A stretch of DNA of 7,781 bases, from positions 1-7,781 of the forward strand of contig QLUL01000043.1 in NCBI GenBank assembly GCA_018725425.1, read 5' to 3'. Positions 1-5,380 of the stretch are shown here, one piece after another. A program made the translations under genes and the position numbers. The DNA is from Chloroflexota bacterium (GTDB lineage: Bacteria; Chloroflexota; Dehalococcoidia; SZUA-161; SpSt-899). Position 1 is the first letter of the stretch, and each line of letters opens with the position of its first letter. Under the pieces are notes generated by a model. The model ran no database searches, was not told where the DNA came from, and saw only the letters and a program-made list of their open reading frames with translations.

Positions 1-34
1 CTAATCACTAATTACTAATTACAAATCACTCATC
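1..34. repeat. Heptamer tandem array across the 3' end of the RNase J-like gene
   Basis: On the plus strand the bases read as period-7 units: CTAATCA, CTAATTA, CTAATTA, CAAATCA, then a partial CTCATC. The array may continue beyond base 1. Its fourth and fifth units carry the last codons of the minus-strand gene, and that gene's TAA stop lies in the third unit (bases 19-21). The sequence is much more AT-rich than the coding DNA beside it. The period is seen directly; the link to heptamer short tandem repeats known from other bacteria is inference. Confidence 0.7.
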
Positions 35-1578
35 GTCTCCCCCTCCGTCGGGAGGCGCACTTCTATCCCGCTGCCCCTTAGATTCTCCACGAAATACTCA
101 GTATTCTCGGTGTGGATGGGTATCAATATCCGGGGATTGATCCGGCGGATGAGGTCGAGCAGCTCGGCTCCACTGGCATGGCCGGAGGAGTGGAATCCCT
201 GCTCAACCTCAGGGATTTCCCAGCTTTCTGCCCTTGGCAGGCCGATGGCCTTCATTCCAAAATGGGCGATCCAGTTGGCGAGGCGCCGCATATCCATAGC
301 GCCTTCCTCATCGAACACCTCGGCGGAGGAGTAGATATACGTTCCGCCTTCGGGTGCGATGTCGATCAGGTCGGTCAGGTCCCAGAAGCTCAAACAGAGG
401 ATGACACTCTGAGCGTTGTGGCGAACATCAAGTGGCGAAATGAGTTTATCACGGTAGCGCCGGCGTATTTCCGCTTCCCATGATGAAAGCCTCGACTTGA
501 AATCTTCATAGATCAGAATGTCGGGCAGATCCCCGACCGAAGGCACCTTCTCCGATGCCAGGCGCATCGCCTCGAGCAAATGGGCATCTTTCCCCATGAT
601 GACCAGACTGCGCCCTGTCTGCTGCGCAACGCTATGGAAGGTGAGGAGTCGCTCGACATTGCGAGCTCCGAAGTCGGCGATCACCAACCCCTTTGCTTCA
701 CTGACAGCCTGCAGGCAGTTCGCGCAAGCCTCTTCTTCCGTAGCCCCGCGCTCGTCTCCGGCGCGTGTACCCTCGCAGAGAAGAATGTAGGGGCGTAGTT
801 GCCCCATCGCCGCAGCGAACCCCTCACTCTGATGGCTTGCCCGGCCGTGAAACCTGAGGTCACCGGTGTACACTACCCATCCGGAGGAGGTCTCCACGGC
901 GAAGGCTGCTGCCCCCGGAATAGAGTGATCCACAGGAAAGAACCTTACCCTCAGCGCCCCGATCTTCTCCGGGGCGAAGCAATAAGAATCTGTGCTTAAG
1001 GTCTTCTTCTTTATGGGGGATGAATTCCAGAAGGCTCGAGCCTCCTCGTTGATGGATGATGAGTCCATGAAGGCGAAGGGACGCAACCTGTAGGTTCCTT
1101 GCGAACGTAGATAGCCCTCTCTCGACTCCCTGGGCAGGGAATAGCAGACCTCCCTCTCAAAATTAGGGGGTGTACTATCCTGCATCGCCTTGGCGATGAA
1201 GGCGGTCATGGTGCTGGCGTAGATGGGGATATCGTCGCGCAGGAATGATATGTAGCCGCTGTGATCCAGGTGGGCGTGGGTGAGCAGCACGCCATCAATG
1301 GATAGCTCCCGATAGAGCGGTAAGGATCTGAATCTCTGCCAGAGCTTCTTGCTCTCCATACCCTCTTGATAGATACCTCTGAGTGGGGGGAGGATGCCCA
1401 TCTCCAGCAGGTCGAGAAGGCCGGCTCCGGGACGCGGATTGAGGTACTCCTCAAAGTACTTCGCCCGTTTCTTGAAGGGGAAGCCAAAATCGAAGAAGAG
1501 GCGGGTCTCACCATCCTCAAGGAGAATCTTGTTCCCCCCGATCTCACCCACACCGCCGTAGCAGGTTATAGATAACAT
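19..1578 (-). CDS. RNase J-like metallo-beta-lactamase / beta-CASP hydrolase
   Basis: 519 residues. This is a zinc-dependent metallo-beta-lactamase-fold nuclease of the RNase J type, probably cytoplasmic and acting on RNA (exo- or endonuclease). Metal motifs are in order: HAHLDH at residues 101-106 (motif 2), DHS with H218 (motif 3), YTGD with D240 (motif 4), a beta-CASP region opening near E269 (EGT), HSSGHASG with H463 and H467, and IPIHTE with H489. The N-terminal GGVGEIGGN matches the opening strand and loop of RNase J enzymes. It is somewhat shorter than RNase J1 (about 555) and carries an extra segment near 140-205 between motifs 2 and 3, so I do not assign rnjA. The ATG lies 12 bases after the PIN gene stop, with only a weak Shine-Dalgarno (GGAAAT), so it is probably co-transcribed with the antitoxin and PIN genes. 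The extreme C terminus is encoded by a heptamer array. Family is secure; RNA as substrate is inferred. Confidence 0.88.
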   Translation of the reverse strand: MLSITCYGGVGEIGGNKILLEDGETRLFFDFGFPFKKRAKYFEEYLNPRPGAGLLDLLEMGILPPLRGIYQEGMESKKLWQRFRSLPLYRELSIDGVLLTHAHLDHSGYISFLRDDIPIYASTMTAFIAKAMQDSTPPNFEREVCYSLPRESREGYLRSQGTYRLRPFAFMDSSSINEEARAFWNSSPIKKKTLSTDSYCFAPEKIGALRVRFFPVDHSIPGAAAFAVETSSGWVVYTGDLRFHGRASHQSEGFAAAMGQLRPYILLCEGTRAGDERGATEEEACANCLQAVSEAKGLVIADFGARNVERLLTFHSVAQQTGRSLVIMGKDAHLLEAMRLASEKVPSVGDLPDILIYEDFKSRLSSWEAEIRRRYRDKLISPLDVRHNAQSVILCLSFWDLTDLIDIAPEGGTYIYSSAEVFDEEGAMDMRRLANWIAHFGMKAIGLPRAESWEIPEVEQGFHSSGHASGAELLDLIRRINPRILIPIHTENTEYFVENLRGSGIEVRLPTEGETMSDL

Positions 1579-1590
1579 GGCTTATTTCCA

Positions 1591-2040
1591 TTATAACTCG
1601 GGGTTAACCAGCCCCGCTAGTTGTTTTCTCACCCGGGTGACGAGTTCTCCCGGACGCAGCACCTCAATGGCTCCATGATGAGGGTAGTAGTGCTTAACAT
1701 TGAAGGTGACCAGAAATTGGGCACCTGCCAGCACTGCGGCAGTGAGAATAGGGACATCATCGTGATCCGCCTGGTCTTCATAAATCTGCATTTTGCCGGC
1801 CGGGAGATCGGGCACCATAATTGGGTTGAGCTGGCGCAGAAGGGCACGATAAGCAGGCAGCGCCTGGGGTAACTTCTCCCTTAGATTTCGCTCAGTTTCT
1901 TCTCTTACCTGAGTGGATATTATACTTTGAATGAGTCCCAGTTCGGACATCCTCAGAATCAGGCGACTGGCACCCGTCCTAGAAGCGACCCCGGCAAGGA
2001 GAGCGTCGGCGTCCAGGAAGACAGATGGTTTAGCTATCAT
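1591..2040 (-). CDS. PIN-domain ribonuclease (VapC/PIN_3-like toxin)
   Basis: 149 residues, close to the usual size of PIN-domain toxins. PIN domains are Mg/Mn-dependent single-strand RNA nucleases with a cluster of acidic residues. Visible candidates are D10 and D12 in VFLDADALLAG, E47/E48 in the VREE segment, and D94/D95 in DHDDVPIL. The last conserved stretch, LVTFNVKHYYP (residues 110-120), has N114 where VapC proteins usually have Asp. That pattern is what I recall of the PIN_3-type subgroup (VTFNxKxF), so activity is not necessarily lost. The ATG overlaps the upstream AbrB-like gene by 11 bases, the classic toxin-antitoxin arrangement with translational coupling; the local Shine-Dalgarno (AAGAGAG) is weak. 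Expected role: toxin inhibited by the upstream product. A non-toxin RNA-processing role cannot be excluded given the beta-CASP nuclease gene that follows. Confidence 0.82.
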   Translation of the reverse strand: MIAKPSVFLDADALLAGVASRTGASRLILRMSELGLIQSIISTQVREETERNLREKLPQALPAYRALLRQLNPIMVPDLPAGKMQIYEDQADHDDVPILTAAVLAGAQFLVTFNVKHYYPHHGAIEVLRPGELVTRVRKQLAGLVNPEL

Positions 2041-2302
2041 AACTCTCTTGATGATACCTGCGACGCTGCTCGGTTAATCCGATCATCAAGTCATCCACGC
2101 TCAACCCTTGCTCTTCTCGAAGCGCCACGATTTCATCGGCAAGTTTGTCTACTATGGAGACTTTCGGGACCAGCACCAGCACCCCATCCAGGTCTAATAA
2201 TGAAATGGGATCCCCATCACTCAGATGATATCTCTCTCGCAATCTTGCCGGTATGGTAACAGTACCCCGCTGACGTAACTGCAAAGCGGTGACTCGATCC
2301 AT
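2030..2302 (-). CDS. AbrB/SpoVT-MazE-type DNA-binding antitoxin
   Basis: 90 residues. The N-terminal half is a swapped-hairpin AbrB/MazE DNA-binding domain: QRGTVTIPARLRERYHL at about 11-27, followed by DGDPISLLDLDGVLVLVP at about 29-46. The remaining half (about 50-90) is predicted helical and charged, the usual place for the toxin-binding segment. Such proteins bind their own promoter as dimers and neutralise the partner toxin. The ATG is supported by a strong Shine-Dalgarno, GAGGAGGT, five bases upstream, and by a good promoter with a leader of about 20-25 bases. The 11-base overlap with the PIN gene indicates a two-gene toxin-antitoxin-like unit. Autoregulation is inferred from the family; short overlapping inverted repeats (CTGA-AAG-TCAG and TCAG-GAACT-CTGA) between promoter and Shine-Dalgarno could be operator half-sites, but this is weak. 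Confidence 0.85.
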   Translation of the reverse strand: MDRVTALQLRQRGTVTIPARLRERYHLSDGDPISLLDLDGVLVLVPKVSIVDKLADEIVALREEQGLSVDDLMIGLTEQRRRYHQESYDS

Positions 2303-2307
2303 TCTCT

Positions 2308-2315
2308 ACCTCCTC
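2308..2315 (-). promoter_or_regulatory. Shine-Dalgarno of the AbrB-like gene
   Basis: GAGGAGGT on the minus strand, five bases before the ATG at 2302. It is the strongest ribosome binding site of the three-gene run and suggests the antitoxin is translated more efficiently than the PIN protein, as expected for a toxin-antitoxin pair. Confidence 0.75.
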
Positions 2316-2331
2316 AGAGTTCCTGACTTTC

Positions 2332-2360
2332 AGAATAACAGATGTGGGCACGATTGTCAA
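2332..2360 (-). promoter_or_regulatory. Sigma70-type promoter for the AbrB-PIN-(RNase J-like) operon
   Basis: On the minus strand a perfect -35 TTGACA (2360-2355) is followed by a 17-base spacer and TATTCT (2337-2332, 4 of 6 matches). A TG one base before the -10 makes it an extended -10. Transcription should begin near 2325, giving a leader of about 23 bases that contains the GAGGAGGT ribosome binding site. The -35 directly abuts the palindromic repeat at 2361-2410. Confidence 0.75.
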
Positions 2361-2410
2361 GTAGGGGTCGGATTTATCCGACCCGCGGGTGCCATAAATG
2401 TCGCCCCTAC
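2361..2410. repeat. 50-base palindromic two-hairpin repeat (REP/MITE-like)
   Basis: Bounded by perfect 7-base inverted repeats, GTAGGGG at 2361-2367 and CCCCTAC at 2404-2410. Inside are two hairpins: a perfect 9-base stem GGGTCGGAT/ATCCGACCC (2365-2373 with 2376-2384), and an imperfect copy of the same plan, GGGTGCCAT/ATGTCGCCC (2387-2395 with 2398-2406). This fits a mobile or dispersed palindromic element. It lies 17 bases after the sbcD stop and could fold in its mRNA, but there is no U-run after it in the direction of transcription, so an intrinsic terminator is not claimed. Copy number elsewhere in the genome cannot be judged here. Confidence 0.75.
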
Positions 2411-2427
2411 AACTCCATCTCAGCGGG

Positions 2428-3630
2428 TTATGAGGCGTGTTCTCGGATGATTTTTTCCCCATAATCCAGCAGGAGTGTGGTTCTCTGCGGAGATAAGTCC
2501 CTGGTTCGCAGATAGGCTCTGAGCCCTTCCAGAGGGGTGATCTCCTCCGCTGAGTATGTCTCCAACCGATTTCGCACCTCTCGCTCTACTTCCTTGGCAA
2601 CCGCGGCTACGAAGTGAGCATCCGCTAGTGCCCGGCGCACCTCGCTGTCCTGGATCAATCCCGCCCTCTCCGGTGACACCCTTATCTGAAGCCGCACGAT
2701 GGAATCCCGTATATCTCTCCTGCTGATGGCTCGGATCACGGCCGCGGTGGGATCGTCAGCGTTGGCGTTCACCTCAATGGTCACAAAACGCCGCGATTTC
2801 ACCGGGTGGAACTGATAATGCGCCTTCCCTTTTGCCAGTTCAATGATACAGAATCCCTTCTCTTCGTTCTCCTCGTTGAAATCGATCGGCTGGAGACTGC
2901 CCGAGTAAACTATCGGAGGGTTGAGCGAGAGGATCTGATGAGAGTGCAGATGCCCGAGAGCGATATAGTCGAACGCCGGCAGAGCGATTTTCCCCTGGCG
3001 CAGAACGTAGTCGCGGCCTATTATGAGCGATCTCTCCGCCCCGATTCTTCCTGTAGAAAGCGAGACGTGACCGGCGAGGACGGTTGGCAGATGGGGGTCA
3101 AGTTCACTTATCATCCTCTCGAGTTGCTCAACAATGAGGTCCTCGATCCTCTCGTTGAGTTGATCGAGAGTGAGGTTCCTGGCCTCATCTATGAGCATGC
3201 CGCGCCTGATCCAGGGAAGCGCCACGACCTGAAGGTAACCGCTCCTGGTTTGGATGCGGTAGGTCTCGAGTCTGTTCCCTACGATGACATTCTTTATGGA
3301 CAGTGTGTCGAAGATATCTATGGAGGTAGCCCGTCCTATGGCATTGGGCAGGTCATGGTTACCCACGAGCAAGAAGACCTTGATGCCGCTTTCCGCCAGA
3401 CGGGCGATACGCCGGGCGAACTCGCGCTGCTGCGTCTGTGAGGGATCGCGCGTCTTATAGGCATCCCCACAGAAGAGAACCATGTCGATGTCATGCTCAA
3501 TAGCATAGTCAACCAGTTCATCGAAGACAGTCAGAAAATCAATCAATCGAGAGGAGAGACCACTGGCGGGATCGATGCGGCCGTAGTTCTCCACACCTAT
3601 GTGAAGATCGGCGAAGTGGAGTATTCTCAT
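2428..3630 (-). CDS. sbcD: SbcD/Mre11-type DNA repair exonuclease
   Basis: 400 residues, the normal size for SbcD. This is a manganese-dependent calcineurin-like phosphoesterase; with SbcC/Rad50 the family cleaves hairpins and blocked DNA ends. All five phosphoesterase motifs are visible: DLH (D8, H10), GD (D56 in FCGDAYKTRDP), GNHD (90-93), GH (H188 in LAGHVSLSTG) and GHLH (226-229). Residues from about 270 on form the C-terminal capping domain. The ATG lies six bases after the pfkA stop with no clear Shine-Dalgarno, so translation is probably coupled to pfkA and the gene read from the pfkA promoter. Oddly, sbcC does not follow; a palindromic repeat and a toxin-antitoxin-like operon do. The gene symbol is by family; the partner ATPase must be elsewhere or absent. 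Confidence 0.9.
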   Translation of the reverse strand: MRILHFADLHIGVENYGRIDPASGLSSRLIDFLTVFDELVDYAIEHDIDMVLFCGDAYKTRDPSQTQQREFARRIARLAESGIKVFLLVGNHDLPNAIGRATSIDIFDTLSIKNVIVGNRLETYRIQTRSGYLQVVALPWIRRGMLIDEARNLTLDQLNERIEDLIVEQLERMISELDPHLPTVLAGHVSLSTGRIGAERSLIIGRDYVLRQGKIALPAFDYIALGHLHSHQILSLNPPIVYSGSLQPIDFNEENEEKGFCIIELAKGKAHYQFHPVKSRRFVTIEVNANADDPTAAVIRAISRRDIRDSIVRLQIRVSPERAGLIQDSEVRRALADAHFVAAVAKEVEREVRNRLETYSAEEITPLEGLRAYLRTRDLSPQRTTLLLDYGEKIIREHAS

Positions 3631-3636
3631 AGCCGG

Positions 3637-4611
3637 TCAGATAGTCAGTATATGAGGCAATCGAAGCAGGCTGGCGTCCAGTTCCTTAACCTTGGTCCAG
3701 GTGTCTTCGAGAGGTGTATAGACGATTTCCGAGCCGATCTCTCCCACCATGCATCCGTGTTTTTCCTCAAGCAGCCCACTTACGGCAGCCACACCGAGTT
3801 TGCTGGCCAGGATTCTATCCCTCGCCGTGGGCGACCCTCCCCGCTGCACATGTCCCAGCGAGACCACGCGATAATCCAGCTTCATTAGGTCTCCCACCTT
3901 TTCCGCGATTGCCTTGGCCCCGCCCGGGGTATCCCCCTCGGCCACTATAATCAGGGCACCCTGCTGCCCCCCCCTCTTAAGGAATCTTTTCTGCAATCGT
4001 TGGACCAGGGCAATTATATTGGTTTCCGTTTCGGGAATAAGAATCTCACTGGCCCCACCCGCAATCCCTACCGCCAGGGCGATGAACCCCCTGGTACGCC
4101 CCATCACCTCGACGAAGAAGAGCATTTCCAGCGAGTCGGCGGTGTCACGGATCTTGTCTATCGACTGCAGAGCGGTGTTTATGGCGGTATCGAATCCGAT
4201 GGTATAATCGGAGCCAAAGACATCGTTGTCAATTGTGCCGGGGATTCCCACGATCTTGACCCCTCCCATTTCGGCGAGGGCAACGGCGCCCCGAAACGTC
4301 CCGTCGCCGCCTATGGTTATCAGCCCCTCGATCGCCTTCTCCTGAAGGGTATTGATGGCCTTCCTTAATCCCTCCGGGGTTCGCATCTCGGGGCTGCGGG
4401 AGCTGTCCAGGAAAGTGCCACCGCGCTCCAGGATGTGTCCCACCCTTCTTGGCCCCAGGCTTATCATGTCCCCCTTGATGAGTCCAGCGTAGCCGCGCCT
4501 GATCCCCACGACATCTATTCTTCGGAGTGCCGCACTTCTGACAATGGCCCGGATACAGGCATTCATGCCGGGAGCATCACCGCCGCTGGTTAGAACACCG
4601 ATTCTCTTCAT
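3637..4611 (-). CDS. pfkA: ATP-dependent 6-phosphofructokinase
   Basis: 324 residues, matching the short bacterial PfkA (about 320). It phosphorylates fructose 6-phosphate to fructose 1,6-bisphosphate in glycolysis. Visible motifs are LTSGGDAPGMNA (7-18), GGDGT (101-105), PGTIDND (124-130, catalytic D128), VEVMGR (167-172) and LGHVQRGGSP (252-261). Glycine at 104 and at 125 (PGT rather than PKT) indicate ATP and not pyrophosphate as phosphoryl donor. R21 and R25, effector-site arginines in the E. coli enzyme, are kept, so allosteric control by ADP/PEP is plausible. I chose the ATG at 4611: it starts MKRIGVLTSGG as in the family, has GAGGG five bases upstream, and lies just after a strong promoter. 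An in-frame ATG at 4689 would add 26 non-conserved residues across that promoter. sbcD follows after six bases. Confidence 0.95.
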   Translation of the reverse strand: MKRIGVLTSGGDAPGMNACIRAIVRSAALRRIDVVGIRRGYAGLIKGDMISLGPRRVGHILERGGTFLDSSRSPEMRTPEGLRKAINTLQEKAIEGLITIGGDGTFRGAVALAEMGGVKIVGIPGTIDNDVFGSDYTIGFDTAINTALQSIDKIRDTADSLEMLFFVEVMGRTRGFIALAVGIAGGASEILIPETETNIIALVQRLQKRFLKRGGQQGALIIVAEGDTPGGAKAIAEKVGDLMKLDYRVVSLGHVQRGGSPTARDRILASKLGVAAVSGLLEEKHGCMVGEIGSEIVYTPLEDTWTKVKELDASLLRLPHILTI

Positions 4612-4638
4612 ATTTACCCTCGCTGATGCTTTTGATTG

Positions 4639-4667
4639 ATTATACTCCGGGGAGAGGCCGATGGCAA
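4639..4667 (-). promoter_or_regulatory. Sigma70-type promoter for pfkA(-sbcD)
   Basis: On the minus strand TTGCCA (4667-4662, 5 of 6 matches to TTGACA), a 17-base spacer, and a perfect TATAAT (4644-4639). The expected start is near 4632, leaving a leader of about 20 bases with GAGGG at 4621-4617 before the pfkA ATG. It lies in the 84-base gap between the methyltransferase stop and pfkA, and separates the glyS-rlmN-methyltransferase run from pfkA-sbcD. No hairpin plus U-run terminator is seen in the gap, so read-through is possible. Confidence 0.8.
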
Positions 4668-4695
4668 TTTTGAGCAGGTGGGTAGGCATAATATC

Positions 4696-5367
4696 TTAAG
4701 CACGCTTTTTAAAGATCAAATCATAGCGAAGGTTAAGAATGAAGGGGAGTCTGCCTACTTCAGCCACCATTCTCGGCAACCACCGGTGTTGCAGACTTAG
4801 AACCCTGGCCTCTTTGCGTTCAGCTCTGGGGAATTCACCCACATAGCGAAAGCCGAGGTGATCCAGCGTTTCAATCCATGATTTTCTAGACCGTATATTT
4901 ATATGGCTGGGATCTCTAGCCGCTATAATGCCAAGCAAGGAGTCTGCCAGCTTTGAAGGCACCGATATATACAAAGCCCCATCTGTTTTCAAGACACGCC
5001 GCATCTCGGAAATCGCTTGATCATTATTAGCTAAATGCTCAACAACATCGAGGCAGGTTATCAAATCAAAGACACCGCTTTCAAAGGGCAATCTATCATG
5101 GTCAATATTTATCTTCAGCAAATCCCCCTGCACCTCCTCCGGCGCAGAAGACAAGGCATGTTCCGATATGTCAATTCCGTAGGAATCAACGCCCAATTGT
5201 CGAAAGGCATGGACAAGATATCCCTTGGCGCAGCCGACATCCAGCATTTGTTGCGGTTTAAACATCTGGGTTAATGTCTTAGCTATCACGCTGAAATAGG
5301 GGCGCATTTTGGCAAATGAATATCCCTGATGATACTTGTCGAAATAGTATTCATCATAGCAATACAA
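4696..5367 (-). CDS. Class I SAM-dependent methyltransferase, TTG start
   Basis: 223 residues from the TTG chosen here. The Rossmann-fold methyltransferase core shows motif I LDVGCAKG (42-49), the acidic end of strand 2 in YGIDIS (63-68, D66) and FDLITCLDVVEHL (100-112), followed by RRVLKTDGALYISVP, typical of the Methyltransf_11/23 type. The substrate cannot be read; relatives often methylate sugars, lipids or small molecules, and no specific role is claimed. Start: TTG at 5367 has an ideal AAGGAGG six bases upstream and lets the protein begin YCYDEYYFDKY, as family members do. An ATG at 5418 would add 17 residues read from the rlmN 3' end. The gene is clearly AT-rich compared with its neighbours (50 G+C in a hand-counted 120 bases, against 76 in 120 in rlmN), suggesting later acquisition. 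It follows rlmN by 11 bases. Confidence 0.85.
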   Translation of the reverse strand: MYCYDEYYFDKYHQGYSFAKMRPYFSVIAKTLTQMFKPQQMLDVGCAKGYLVHAFRQLGVDSYGIDISEHALSSAPEEVQGDLLKINIDHDRLPFESGVFDLITCLDVVEHLANNDQAISEMRRVLKTDGALYISVPSKLADSLLGIIAARDPSHINIRSRKSWIETLDHLGFRYVGEFPRAERKEARVLSLQHRWLPRMVAEVGRLPFILNLRYDLIFKKRA

Positions 5368-5373
5368 TGTAGT

Positions 5374-5380
5374 CCTCCTT
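5374..5380 (-). promoter_or_regulatory. Shine-Dalgarno that fixes the methyltransferase TTG start
   Basis: AAGGAGG on the minus strand, six bases before TTG at 5367. Its first two bases belong to the rlmN TAA stop (5381-5379), so ribosomes ending rlmN stand on this site. The near-perfect match and spacing make the TTG a much better start than the ATG at 5418. Confidence 0.8.

Noticed and set aside
1590..1595. Perfect TATAAT on the minus strand just before the RNase J-like gene
   Set aside because: No acceptable -35 at 16-18 bases upstream (AGCGGG and similar), it overlaps the PIN stop codon, and would leave a leader of only a few bases. Probably chance.
2361..2410. Palindromic repeat as an intrinsic terminator of sbcD
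   Set aside because: Stable stems but followed by TTGACAATCG rather than a U-run; better explained as a dispersed repeat.
2806..3441. 211-codon open frame on the plus strand
   Set aside because: Fully antisense to sbcD across its conserved motifs; no family resemblance, no good ribosome binding site.
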